Shown piece after piece: positions 1-11,315 of a stretch of DNA of 64,000 nt. This stretch comes from Aphanomyces cochlioides (lineage: Eukaryota; Oomycota; Saprolegniomycetes; Saprolegniales; Verrucalvaceae), in contig JAHQRK010000016.1 in assembly GCA_019828595.1 (NCBI GenBank), positions 682,001-746,000 on the forward strand, given 5' to 3'. Under the pieces are notes generated by a model. It saw only the letters and a program-made list of their open reading frames with translations. It made no database searches and was not told where the DNA came from. A program made the translations under genes and the position numbers. How positions within the stretch are numbered: the first letter of the stretch is position 1; each line of letters begins with the position of its first letter.

Positions 1-427
1 ATGAAGCAGGTTTCAATGGCAACAAGAAGCAATGATTCAGCAAGCACAGCTACCGCCGCATCCTCGTCGAAAAGTAATGTCATGACTAGGAATTGAAAGC
101 ATTGGAGAGCCATTAGGACAAGCCACGACGTCAAGCACAACTGAGCAGCATGCACATTCAATTTCCACGCCGCAAAGAGGCCAGCCAAACCACCAATTCC
201 TGAGACTGCAACCCACGCAAGATGGCTCAAGACGAGGTATCGATACAGCGTTTCCTCAGCGAGATGCTTCTTGTCGGTGCTGGCAGCCACTTGACAACCG
301 ACGAGAATCGCCTGGAGAAGCATATTGACAGAGAGCACAGCGACGACTTTGCGCAGTCCGCCGAGGTCAATTGTCGTTGGAAAGCAGAGCATGGTAGCGT
401 CAACGATGTCGAAATTCCAAATGAAGC
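1..427 (-). CDS. Multi-pass membrane protein, 3' part, cut by window edge
   Basis: The minus strand is open from about 427 to the window edge in one frame that encodes four hydrophobic stretches. These include LRKVVAVLSVNMLLQAILVG, YLVLSHLAWVAVSGIGGLAG and LCLTSWLVLMALQCFQFLV, joined by short polar loops, which is typical of a polytopic membrane protein. Upstream the same frame meets a TGA near 433, and an AG at 428-429 is a plausible splice acceptor, so 427 is taken as an exon start. The real N terminus was not found; the sequence just upstream (430-560) carries repeated CCCAGTC/GACTGGG words and no obvious exon. The family was not recognised. Confidence is moderate for coding and low for the boundaries. 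Confidence 0.55.
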
Positions 428-1298
428 CTCAAAGTTTGACAACCAGAATCGAATGTTCGATTATCGAACTGACGAACGACATCCCAGACTGGGATGTCTT
501 TCGACTGGGATTCCCAGTCGAAGAAAAGAAGAATCGATCTCAAGCCTGGGACGGCACTGAATCCCAGCTCAAGCAAAATGACTGACGGTGTCTTCTGCAG
601 TCATTCTGACGTTGTTACGGGGCAGCATGTTTTCCATGACGTGGCGGATTGACAGACCAGATCATGGCTGACCAGGCTGAGTGAGCATTGACTTCTTTGC
701 CATTGCGTTGATGAAGGCAAGGTATTTCATGCTGTTGGTGGTCTCTACTGCGAGCTCTTCCGTTGGTGCGTACTATGATGGACCGATAGACTGCCTCCAG
801 CATTGTGCCTCCAACCGTGAGATGAGAAACTAACTTGGATGTATCACAGATTGCCTTCAGCGATCGGTCGCGCACTACTAATCAACCGCTTCTATCTGCT
901 TCTATCGTCCTAGCACGTCGCTCAGTCGAATTTTGATGCACAATGGAGCGTGGCTTGATTCGTTTGGTTGGTTGTCTCAACGTTACAAAGACTAATCCAA
1001 CTTGGGTGCATGTCCTTGGGAACCCCATGAAAGACCTTCAAGCTTGATATTCCGATGGTACATGGCCACAAGAATCCATTGAATTCGCTTAACTTTGAAG
1101 AGCAAATTGCTCTGAAAAGAGTTCGAACAGTAGAAATGTCGTCACGACAAAGTCGTCTACAAATGGCATACTAGTAGATAAGTACTCAACATTGTTGATT
1201 TGTACGAACAGGAGGAGGAAACCACCCTCGCATAATCAACACATCCACGCCAAGATGGACACTGCTGAGCTCATTATTGTAAAACCTCCCAAGCAAAC
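428..1298. other. Intergenic, no supported gene
   Basis: Short open frames occur on both strands but none shows a domain, consistent codon use or splice continuity. A cluster of inverted and direct CCCAG(T/C) words lies at about 483-565. This stretch must hold the GNAT promoter and perhaps upstream exons of the leftmost membrane gene; neither could be placed. Confidence 0.4.
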
Positions 1299-1883
1299 AT
1301 GGTCAACGTTGAACTCGTCGGACGCTCCCTTGGACACGCGTTTCTCAACTATCCCGTCATGAAGTACGCCTTTGAAGGCCACAGCGACCAAGATCAGCTT
1401 GACAAGCTCATCATTTTGTACCGCACGGTGACTGCGAGCGCCATGACCTATGGTGGTGTCGTGGAAACCAAGGACGGCAACGGCGCTCTCTTGTGGCTCT
1501 CCGGCAAGTACTATCCTCTCGGACTCTGGCGAGAGATCCAAACCGGTGCACTATCTCTGCCCTTCCAACTGGGATTTCGTGTCATTCACCGCCTCGCCAA
1601 GCATGACACTGAGAGCCAACAATATACTGCTAAACATGCGTGCAAGTCCATGGGATGGATTTGGGTCGTGGGAATCGCCCCTGAAGGACAAGGCAAAGGC
1701 CACTGCCGCTACTTGATGGAGAAGGCGATCGAACAGATGCGAGCTCAAGGCATGACAGAGTTTTGGCTCACAACAGACAAGGAAGTAAACGTGACGATCT
1801 ACAAGAAGCTAGGGTTCGAAGTCGTAGCGGAGAAGATCATGTCAGGCAGCGGCATCAAGAACTGGACCATGCGACGCTACTAA
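1299..1883 (+). CDS. GNAT-family N-acetyltransferase
   Basis: This single-exon gene encodes 194 aa. The C-terminal half is a GNAT fold: a beta strand (WIWVVGIAP) leads into the acetyl-CoA pyrophosphate-binding loop QGKGHC at about residues 138-143, then the helix RYLMEKAIEQMRAQG, and the closing strand YKKLGFEVVAE. GNAT enzymes move the acetyl group of acetyl-CoA onto an amine; the substrate cannot be read from sequence. The N-terminal part has the long insert seen in fungal and oomycete GNATs acting on small molecules. The start is the first ATG of the frame, and the only earlier ATG nearby (1255) is in another frame. There is no signal peptide, so a cytosolic enzyme is likely. Confidence 0.85.
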   Translation: MVNVELVGRSLGHAFLNYPVMKYAFEGHSDQDQLDKLIILYRTVTASAMTYGGVVETKDGNGALLWLSGKYYPLGLWREIQTGALSLPFQLGFRVIHRLAKHDTESQQYTAKHACKSMGWIWVVGIAPEGQGKGHCRYLMEKAIEQMRAQGMTEFWLTTDKEVNVTIYKKLGFEVVAEKIMSGSGIKNWTMRRY

Positions 1884-2420
1884 TCAACCTCGACAATATT
1901 AAATCTCCTCATACATATTCATCGATTCCTACTTCTCCATTCCCCAGCAACAGTGAATCAAGTCTTCGGCCATCCAACTAGCTCTTGGTTAGTTGCACGA
2001 GCTTGGCCACCTTATATATCACAGACCTCCCAAAAAAGTTGAGACGAAGTGTTTGAGCTCTCAATAGAATCAGGTTTGCAACCGACGACGTCAAAAGAGT
2101 CGACTTTCCTCGCGGTGTTGACATGGATATTGTCAGCGCCGCAGCTATTTACCCAGCAAATTTAGTGAGCAATACTTGTAACATCCTCGAGCTTCCCGCC
2201 CCCCCCCTTGCTCTTTCTGTTTGTCTGCGTCTTGGCGGGAAGGACGATTCATGAAATATTTGGATGAAATCGCTTCACGTTTGGCCTTAGGGGATACGAC
2301 ATGAAGCAGGGAAATCCCCCCCTTCCGTCCATTCGTACAATGCAATACCGGTATGTATATTCTTTCAAGATAAGGCGATCAACACCCTGCGTAAAGCTGG
2401 ACAAGACTCGACACGAGAGC
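1884..2420. other. Intergenic, no supported gene
   Basis: No convincing coding frame. It contains the GNAT 3' region and a cytosine run at about 2200-2207. Confidence 0.4.
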
Positions 2421-3483
2421 TCAACCTACCCAGACTTTCAACACGCAACCAGCAGTCGTCGTCGCGACGCCAAATGTTGTAACCACCATCGATCCCAGTC
2501 GGGACACCAACTCGCTCTCCACAATTTCTGGGTCGTCGCGTCTAGCTTCTTTACCTGGCGTCTCATCACCATCGTCGACTGGAGAGAATGCCATCCTGTC
2601 AGCAAACAAAGGCTCCGACGACTCGCCATCCAAGACCATCGGAGACAAGACGCCTGACTGGAGACTCTCCAGTCAGACCAGACGGAATCCAACACAAAGG
2701 GCCACTCGTCACGTTATGCAACGGATGGGTCAGTGTGCCGTCTTTGGTCGCAATCGTAGCCACACAAAGCAAAACGACGACGGCCACGCTGACCACTAAC
2801 AGGCCGACGACACTCATGCGTCGGACGGACCACCGCTCGCGCTTCACGTCTTGATCATTCTTGTCGGTGGCAACCACACTTGTTGTCCACGTCTTGACTC
2901 TCCAACACGCTGACATCACAGACCAACAAGTCCACGACACGATGGCCACCAAAAGATTCCACGCATGGACGACGACACCAACCACGACCCTGACGACGCA
3001 TAACCAAATCCACTCCATCTTCCTGTTGTGTGTCGTCTCTCGGGATTTGTCTTGTAACGCAATCTTCAATGCCGCCACTTTGTCTTCGATCGCAATCGCC
3101 GCCATGGTCTTCGCTGGCACTTCCACTTTGGCTGCCTCGAGGTCACTAGTCAACGTCGCCACTTACTCGTTCAGGCGTTCGGCAAACTTGATCTTCTTTG
3201 TGAGTTGTGACTTGACACTGGTCAATCTCGTTGCGAGTGCCTCCACTTCCTGGTGGAGTTGAGTCGCGGTCGTCTCCGCCTCCTCCAGTTGTGGTTTCAG
3301 TTGTCCATCCACCACGTTGTTGAAGCACGACACCATGACGTCGACGTGTTACGCCTTCTCTTGTATTTCGCTGAGCGTGCTTTCGAGCTGGTCGCGACAT
3401 GCCTGGAGCTCGGCCTTGGTGTCATCGAGCTCGCATGTGTGTGCATCCATCGGGTAGTCTTCTTGCTTGAGTTGGGTTTGCAT
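2421..3483 (-). pseudogene. Decayed coiled-coil plus membrane protein gene
   Basis: From an ATG at 3483 downward the minus strand encodes heptad-like, Glu/Gln/Lys-rich sequence (for example ELQACRDQLESTLSEIQEK, then KPQLEEAETTATQLHQEVEAL and RLTSVKSQLTKKIKFAERLN). Further on are two strongly hydrophobic segments (WLCVVRVVVGVVVHAW; VVGLLVVSVAVVVLLCVATIA) and then an acidic tail in another frame (2421-2648). The coding sequence is broken by in-frame TAA codons at 3349-3351 and 3163-3165, and by a frame change near 2650-2670. The second stop lies inside a 21-nt GTAAGT...CTAG segment that could be spliced, but the first has no such escape. A coiled-coil tethered to a membrane fits a trafficking or organelle-contact role, but no family was recognised. 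Confidence 0.5.
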
Positions 3484-4384
3484 GGTTTGTCAAAAACGGT
3501 GGCAAGTTGACGTACACATGACAAAGCCATTGGCGATGGCATGCGGTCATTTTCCAAATTCTTTGCCTCTTCCTCGTGTGTCCCCACAACGCGACACCAC
3601 TTTGATCGATGCCAGCGGGAGCCTCTAAGTTAATTCTGTGCAAAAATGAGCCAAGCTCCTCATCTGGTTGCAAGAATACCTTGTCAACTTGATACTATGT
3701 CAATGAAGAAGTCGACTTGACGACGAGGGAGTTGTCTTGCTGCTTGGAGAACAAGTGGGTTCACGCTTGAGGTGTTGTACGATCTGCGGTGCTATCGACC
3801 GTAGTCGTATGGAAACAACGCCCGCATCGAACAATGAAGAAGTTGAAAGAAGTCTTCTATTTGGATGGGCCCGCGTTGGTTTATTATACTCTGGTAAACT
3901 TGCCAGAGCGTGCAGCGCCCAGTGCAAGCTCTCGAAAGGTTCGACCTCGGCTACACTGGATTAAACTTGGCTGCTGTACTCTTGCAGAGTCGGATTACAC
4001 CACGAGGAACTGTATCATGATTGCAATTGTGGACCAAACGAATGAGCTCGCCAAAGTTGTCCCGGTTAAGCGTTACAGACGACGAGGGAACATGGGTGCC
4101 GTTGGTGGAAGATTTGTAACACTTCAGCACCGTGGAAACGCACAGTCGCATGCGAGCCACCGCGCCAGGTCAGGTCGTGGCGGCAGTGTCGTCTTGGCGA
4201 CATCTCGGTCATTCTATACGATGTGAAACTCCATGGCCAACGCCAGCTCTCGACGGACACGACCGACTTTGTCATAAGGATACAGTTGGTGTGTGTTTGA
4301 CACGGCAGCAAGGATGCACCCATAGATTGATAATCAGGAGTGGGCACGGGCTGCCGCATCCGCAGTTTCCGACTGGTGCGAACG
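3484..4384. other. Region upstream of FYVE gene A, no supported gene
   Basis: Many short overlapping frames on both strands without domain or splice support. It holds the promoter of the START-FYVE gene at 4385; the last ~25 bases before that ATG resemble the same position upstream of the paralogue at 20299 (CGATGCCAGAGCT). Confidence 0.4.
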
Positions 4385-5661
4385 ATGCCAGAGCTGAGTC
4401 TGCCGATTCCGAACGACTTTTTTCATCTCCCGCGGCTCACGCAGACTGATATTGAGCGATACCAAGCGGTCGGCCATGAGTTTGTCAAGTTATTTGTACG
4501 TCTACGGGTGTCGTCGTGTTTCACAAGCAGGACTAGGTTGACGTGGCCAAGATCAAATATGGACCGATCGACTGGAGTATTCAGTCCAAGACGCCAGAGA
4601 TCACAGTGTTTGAATGCCGCGCCAACCATGTGCCGATGCATCTCGTGCGCACCGAGATAAACGCGACGCTAGAAGAGGCCATCGCTGTCTTCCAAACGAC
4701 GACACTTACAGAGACCCGCAAGCTACAGGCAGAGGTGCAACCACTCGTCCTGGACAAAGTCCGCTTGTACAACGTCACGCTACCGACGCCAGAGAATCCC
4801 TACTTGTTCCAGAGTCTCAACTGGGCCGTCGTCGACACGACATACCCGAAGTTTGTGCTCAAACGAAGGGATTTCTGCTTCATCGAGGTGAGAACAACTA
4901 GCGCAGTGATGGACAAAACCAACTTGTGTAGCATCAAGATGTGGTGCAATTTGAAGGGAAGAGAGCGTTCGTGCGAGCGATGAAGTCGATCGAACTCGCG
5001 AGCATTCCATCCCTCGAGGGGTCATTCGACGTCGTCCGTGGCGAAATACTCCACTACGGCTCGGTCTTCATCGAGACGGATCGACCTGGCGTCTTGCAAC
5101 TCTTGACAGTTTACCACATTCGACCAAACGGCAATACGAAAGGCGCGCTGGGTGAAAAACTCATGAGGAAAGCCCTGGAAGGCCACTATCGAACGACCCA
5201 CGACGTTGAGCAAGTCATTCGCAGCCACTACTTGGGCCACTTGACATTCCTCGATCCAACCAGCATGCCTCCGCTCGACTCGCAGGTTAAATGCGAAATA
5301 TGCACGAAATACTTTGGCCGGAGGCGGAAAACCCAATGCCGCCATTGTGCCAAGGTAAAGCTCTTCCCAAATTTCATGCCTTGACCATGACGATTAGATT
5401 GTTTGCTCACGAAAATGCAGCGCCAAGTGGAAAGTCATCAAGTCTGGGCTCGAACTTAACGTCCGCTTGTGCAGTGGATGCTCCAAGCACAGTCATGGCC
5501 AGCCATCGTCGTCCAACAGCTCCATGTCGACAGATTCAGTCGCGGAATACCTCCAGAGCATGACAACGACCGACGATTTCTCGTGCTACGAGGAGTCGAT
5601 CGTCTCAGTCGAGCCACGTCAAGATTACAAAGTGACAAGGATAACGATAACAGACTATTAG
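4385..5661 (+). CDS. START-like/FYVE-type zinc finger protein, paralogue A
   Basis: Four exons, 4385-4495, 4537-4887, 4932-5354 and 5398-5661, are all phase 0 and give 382 aa. Introns are 41, 44 and 43 nt with GTACG/GTGAG/GTAAAG donors and TAG acceptors. Exon 1 encodes the family's N terminus MPELSLPIP...DFF. Residues ~40-270 look like a START-type lipid-binding region (an aromatic PIDW strand, the EATLEEAIAVFQTT-like helix seen as NATLEEAIAVF, then VFIETDRPGVLQ). Residues ~300-350 are a FYVE-type finger with eight ligands: CEIC, CRHC, CSRKC and CSGC. The basic ligand-binding motif reads RKTQCRHCAK rather than the canonical RHHCRxCG, so PI3P binding is uncertain. The family is strongly expanded in oomycetes, and three close copies lie at 15.6-21.5 kb. 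Confidence 0.85.
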
Positions 5662-6439
5662 TTATATATCAACATCTCCAGCTCCGTGGCGTCCAAGTCC
5701 TCCCTTCAATTGCTGTCCTCCACGTCGAGCATCAAAAGCAACGGCGCGTAAGGCTCCAGGAGGCAGGCGGAGCCCAGTAGAGCTTGGTCAGAATCGGCGC
5801 TCACGATGCTTTATACTGAGCTGCCTGCGATGCGGCTGATTCTCCAAACTGGTCCACTTGGCGACGTGTGGTTGTACTGTAATTGTTTCCTCACAATTCA
5901 AGAATGTTTCTACAGTCGTTCATTGTATTTAGGTATCTCCGTCCAGCAAGTGTCGATGACTTCCAGAGAAGGGGTCGGAGCATATGCTGTTCTTCGTAGT
6001 TGCGTGGAAGGTGTGACTGGAGTCAGTTGTCGTGCCCTCCCTGCTTCACTCCTCGTCAAACAAAGGGTGCCACAAGAGAACACTGCAGTTTGAACGCTCT
6101 GATACCGTTGTTTTTGCGCTTCATTGATCGCTTTGTCGTTCGAACTGCGGCACAAATGTCTTGAGCCTTCAACTTCCGGGAAGATTCTCATGTGCTCAAC
6201 TCTTTCCATGATTTTTCCATCATATTGGGCTCGATCGGTTTCGTGAAGCCGTGCGATGGATGACACGATGAAAGCCAGTCGCTGCCTTGAGAACACGCGA
6301 TATGAGTCACAAGTAGGGTGCATTTGGACACTTTTCCACTAGGGTGGAGTGGAGGAATGGGCACTTTGGCATTTACACGCACGTGTTCACACGTGTGAAT
6401 GCACGTGTGAATGTTGCAACACGGAGAGCCACACATTAA
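5662..6439. other. Intergenic with one weak minus-strand frame
   Basis: The only frame worth noting is 6323-5910 on the minus strand (137 codons, including RQRLAFIVSSIARLHETDRA), which looks helical but matches no recognised family and has no confirmed start. Near 6373-6410 an overlapping set of CACGTGT/ACACGTG words forms nested inverted repeats. Confidence 0.3.
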
Positions 6440-6720
6440 CCATGTTTATATGAGACCCCGGCAGACAAAATGATGGATACCGCGTTTTCTTGAAGTTAGA
6501 GTTAGCTATACAGTGCGATTGAGCAATGTCTTAGCTACATTTTGACGGCTTGTGGTTCCCCAAACTCGTTGTGGTGATGGAGTTATGACCATTGGGGCGG
6601 CGGCCATGCCGCGAAGTTGAAAATTTTCGAAAAAAATATTTCTGCAGCATTGGACAGTATTTTGCGAGAGCTATCGATTTCTCGCCTTCAATTGGCCTAA
6701 AACGCATTAACAAAAAACAT
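6440..6720 (-). repeat. Dispersed repeat, copy 1
   Basis: Read on the minus strand, this segment aligns along its length with plus-strand 58490-58740. Shared words include TCGATAGCTCTC, TACTGTCCAATG/TATTGTCCAATG, CATGGCCGCCGC, AATGTAGCT and ATCATTTTGTCTGCCGG. A third, partial copy of the last part lies at about 10650-10685. No gene is visible. The repeat is probably the non-coding end of a transposon family. Confidence 0.65.
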
Positions 6721-6860
6721 AAGGATACTATGCCAAAAAAACATGTGTCGTAAGGCCAGTGGCCTTACATTTTCCATTTTCGGACAATAAAATTTTCAGG
6801 TTATTTTGACAAAAAAATGACGACACGATTGACGACGGGGAACAGAAAACGTGAGGCTGT

Positions 6861-7680
6861 CAGCCTTACAAAAATGGCATCAACCCACAAGGGATTTTCC
6901 CTCTATCTCGCCACCATCAACTCCGATGAAGACGCTCCTGAAATCAACTTTGCTTGTCATGGAACGACCGACCTCGTTAATTTTTTTGGCTGGTCAAATC
7001 GTCCAAGAACATTTTATTTTGGATGGCCCTTTCTCTCAAACCCAGCTTTTCCCATGGTTCCAGCGATTTAATTCGGCCTCCTGAGGTCGAATTAAATTGG
7101 CCACGACCTTTTTGGATTTTTTGGGCTCCTACCTCTTGCCAATTTATTTTCCTTGGGCCTGATTTTACTCTGTTTCGACCCTTTTGTCAATTTTTGGCCT
7201 TCCTCTCCTGTCGATTTATTTATGGATCGACCCCAACTCAAGCTTTTATTTACTTGGCCTTTTTCACAGCGTACCTCCACTTGGAATTTTTATCAAGACT
7301 TTTGTATACAAATTTTCAAGTCCTCCACAGTCAACCCGAAATTGCCTTGTATCTCGCCACCACCAACTCGGATCAAGATGGTCATGAAAAGAAAGTTGCT
7401 TGTATGACTCTTCTCTATACTGTTGAATTTTTTCACAGTCTGGATCGCCATGCAACATTTTCTTTCTGCCATGGTTCCTCCAAATTACCCCACACCCAAG
7501 TCTATTTCGGTTAAGCAACACTGGACGATTTTCCACAAGAACCTTCCAAGGTCACATTTCGCAACACATATTTATTATGCGACCTATGAAGCCAAAATCG
7601 AAAGTCTAGTTTGCGGCCCTTTTGGGCCGTATTAATTCTTTAATATACTCAGTTAACCTTACAAAAATGGCATCCAATGA
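6861..7680 (+). repeat. AT-rich region with internal duplications
   Basis: Two pairs of direct repeats are visible. TATCTCGCCACCA(T/C)CAACTC at 6903-6963 recurs diverged at 7348-7409, and CCTTACAAAAATGGCATC at 6864 recurs at 7658. A short hairpin GTAAGGCC-AGT-GGCCTTAC lies at about 6749-6767. No frame carries a recognisable domain; the stretch between is T-rich and looks like eroded mobile DNA in front of the Crypton. Confidence 0.5.
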
Positions 7681-7785
7681 GATGCGTCGGATTTGCTTAA
7701 TTTTCGGCCAATCAAGAGTAAATTCACGAAAGTGCAGTCGTAGTTCAGTCGAGATTTAAGCAGACACCCCTCAAGACAAAACACA

Positions 7786-9960
7786 ATGAGTTTGTTTACG
7801 ATTGAACAAGCTCGTCACAATCGCATTGCAAGCGACACACGCAAAAGCTACAAGTCTGGGGTTAACCAGGTCATAAAGTGATTGATACTACAGGGAAAAG
7901 AGGATCTTTTGATGCCGTGTCCGCCGAACAACGACGAGAGGACACTGAACTTAAATCTCTTCACTTATCACCATTTCCTCCAGTTCTTAGTGTGGACAGT
8001 GAATCACAAGTCCATCGAAGTTTCTACTCTCAACGGATATCGCAATGCCATTCGTAGTTTGTACAAGGATCAAAGGATCTCTCTGCCAGAGGAATTTGGT
8101 GAAGATATTCGTGAGGTATTTTCAGATATCACATTAAAGATATATTAAAAATTTAAATTAATCTCTAGGCCTCCGTCGAGCAAAGGCTCACGAGCTACAG
8201 TCTGGCGACAAGGGCTTCACTGGGAAGCGACCTCTTACCTTTTCCAATTTTGAGAAGTTGGCCATGGATACCATGCTTATGTTTGATGGCGGTTTCACGC
8301 ATTTGTTTCTTCTCCTTTCTTGGAACATGATGAGTCGCTCAAAGAGCACAGAAACAATAAGGTTAGCTGGTGTCTGCACAAAGATTTCTGATAGAATGTA
8401 AATTTGAACACATTTCATGTGAAGACGACAGCATCGGGGTTGTTTTCCACAAGACAAAGACCTCACAAGAAGGTATTTTGTATTTAGATAACTTCATGCA
8501 TAATTAGTATAGGGACGAAAAACAAAGACCCACGACATTGCTACTCGAATCCTTTCAACCCTCAAGTTTGTTTGTTTCTTGCTTTAGGCATCTACCTCGC
8601 TTGCAACAGTCACATTGAGCCAAAGCAGCTCTTTCCTGGCTCAAACAAAAAGTAGATTTCATTCTATATTTAGTTTATTCATGAGATGTAGGATTGATTT
8701 GGGAAGAGCTTGAAAAAACTTCTTCAGACTTGGGGCCTAGTGGATGTGGCGGACAATAAAGCGCCGAAAGTTATCGGTACCCACTCCATCCGCAAGGGGA
8801 CAGCGACATTTGTTTCCTCTGGAAGCACCGGTGGCCCCTCCATAGTAAGTGTCTGTCTCCGGTGTGGGTGGTCGCTTGGTAACGTCATGGAACGCTACTT
8901 CCGCTACGAAGCAGCGGGCGATCAGTTTACAGGTCGAGTCGATGCGGGTCTGCCTGTCAATAGTGCTGACTTTGCTATTCTTCCCCCACACTTTCTTGAT
9001 CCAAACGACGTCACTGTGATTGAAATGGTCAAATCCATGTTCCCCACACTACATAGTGTGCCTCATTTGGCTGGTGTTTTGAAACTAGCTCTAGCTAGCC
9101 TTGTCTATCATCGAAGTTTCCTTGCGAGCCGGCTACCTCCAAACCATGCATTGTTCTCTACCCCTGTATTTACAAACTACCTTGCTCGTGAACAGTTAAA
9201 GTCCAAGATTGCATGCAAGTTTGAGTCTCAATGCATGCGAGCAAGTGGGATTCCACCTCACGTTGAGGTCTACAAGAAGCTCGAATCGAACCAAACCAGC
9301 AGTTTGGCCATACCCAACATAATTCTGGATGGCGTTCGTTCAATCATTGCAGAAAGTTCACTTGCGTCGGGCAATATCACCCGCGATTTCTTGGAATCAA
9401 CATTGTCAAATGTAATTTCCAACTTATTGGTAACAAACAAGACGGCGACGCCACAAGTTGACCATCCACAGTCTCAATCAGTGTCGACAGTTGTTCATAC
9501 TTGGGGTGGTGGCTTGCACAAACTACCAGAAGATTTTGAATTTCCTAGTGTAGATTTGGCTGCTGCGTGGAGACTATGGTGGTTGGGGAATCCTGGGAAA
9601 AGATTGCCTCCGTATCGTACAATATCTACATTGGACCTTGCTACAAAGAAGAAAAGGAACGATTTCTACAATTGGGAGTTTTTGATGTCTAGGATGATTG
9701 ATTTCTATGAAAGATCTACTGGTTCTAAGCTGAGATCCATGTCGACGGAAGCGGATGTATCGAGCGCTCTCTTTGTGGTCAAAGGCTTGCTTGATTCAAT
9801 TTGGGGAAGTACGGAAAAGGGCCGACATCGTCGAGATGCACAGCTCAAGATATCCACGCTTGTTCGATTGTTGCGGGAGTCAACAGAGCCGGCGTTTTCA
9901 CGACCATTCAAGCACAGAAAGCGGAACAAGCACCAGCAAATTCCTCCACAGACTCAATGA
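7786..9960 (+). pseudogene. Crypton-type tyrosine recombinase, decayed
   Basis: The reading starts at ATG 7786 (MSLFTIEQARHNRIASD) and carries an in-frame TGA at 7879-7881. An exon ends at 8110 and resumes at 8169 through a 58-nt GTGAGG...TAG intron. Frames between 8362 and 8708 connect only by small introns or frameshifts that I could not resolve. From 8710 a 416-codon frame is intact to 9960. Recombinase signatures are an Arg in WNMMSRSKS, the catalytic HxxR in GTHSIRKGTATF, RCGWSLG, and the putative nucleophile Tyr in NVMERYFRYE. The last 150 residues hold the GCR1_C-like DNA-binding motif of Cryptons (HTWGGGLHKLPEDFEFP ... GKRLPPYR). Cryptons move by tyrosine recombination, without a DDE transposase. 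The premature stop implies this copy is dead. Confidence 0.8.
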
Positions 9961-11315
9961 TAAATGCCTGTAAAATCATAAATCGTCACCATGTATATTT
10001 CAACAACTTACCACGCAGCATAGTTTCCAGAGAGATGTCCAAATGCCCGCCGTTTCCATGGCGAAGAGAAAAAGACCAAGCCATTCTTCATTCGGTGGCA
10101 CTACAACTTCATATCCTTCGTGTTGGCTACATAGAGGCCCTCCTAGAATATGAAATAGTAACATAGATATCAATGATCGAGCTTACCATCCGTTTGTGAT
10201 CAACGAGAGGCAGTACCATCTTCCTTGCCTTGTCGATTTTCGAAATGCAATCTATGTCGGCTTGAAGTCTTATATCCAATCATCTACAAGACTAAGTATG
10301 ATTGGACAAATTAATCACGTAGGGCCGCTGGCACTACGATTTCCATCGATAATTCACTAAAAGATGCTCAATCAGCCAATTAAATATTTTTAACCGGATT
10401 TTTCCGGACAGAGAAATGATGTTTTTTTTTAAATTTTCTATAAACATCATTTTGTATGCCGTATATATTGTTTGTCTCCACTGGGGACAACTGAAGACAT
10501 TGTCTACATTATTTTATTATCAAAAATAATGATTCTGTTTATTTTATTACATTTCCTTTCCTCGTCGATTTCTCGAAAGACGTGGAAAAGGATGGAACAG
10601 TGGTACTTTTACTTCAAAGTTGATTTTCTCGGATGACAAAAAAACGCTTTATCCATCAAAATGTTTGCCGGCGTCTCATATTGTCTTTTTCGTCCAAATT
10701 TACAATTTTGATCAAAATCGACGAAATTTGTGTGATCAATCTGGCAATAGTGAATTCAAGTATAATCGGAAGGTACATGAATTAATGTGTGTGTGTTGGT
10801 GTGTTTTGTGTGTGTTTAAACAAACTCTGGATGTTGATTGGCTGGTTCGATTTGGTCATTGATTCAAGGCTCGATCGATTTCAGCCAAGGTCGGAAATTT
10901 TGAGTCAATCAGACAAATATAAGCGACCAACAACTACATCAATACGTGCAAAAAGTTCACCTTCATTGAGAAGATATTTGGGAAGCATCAAATGCATTGT
11001 TTGTCGGATTGCATTTGATGAAAAGGGGCTATTGTCAAACAGATCCAAGTTGCATTGCATTTCCAACAATTGTGACAGAGCATGACCACAGAAATTGACG
11101 CATTTAGCACGACTCGTAGAATGGTCTTCATCATGATGATTCCACACCACACACGACGCTGTTCATTTTTCATTGACAAAGACAACGGAAGAATGAAGAG
11201 AACCGACGAAAAGGCGACTGGTCAAAGGCAAAACCACAACCAAACGATCATCCGGAATTTATCCGGCGTGCGTGTCATTTGCACACACGTGTAACATTCC
11301 CCGACCAGCCTCTTA
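9961..11315. other. AT-rich non-coding region
   Basis: No supported gene. It contains the 3' flank of the Crypton, a third partial copy of the dispersed repeat (about 10650-10685), TG-rich sequence at 10783-10815, and at 11294-11312 a terminus ATTCCCCGACCAGCCTC that mirrors the left end of the element at 12008. Confidence 0.45.

Noticed and set aside
2599..3162. 187-codon minus-strand frame as an independent gene
   Set aside because: Its apparent start is a GTG just after an in-frame TAA; the frame continues upstream as coiled coil, so it is part of a longer decayed gene.
9801..10166. 121-codon plus-strand frame after the Crypton
   Set aside because: It overlaps the intact recombinase frame in another phase and shows no domain.
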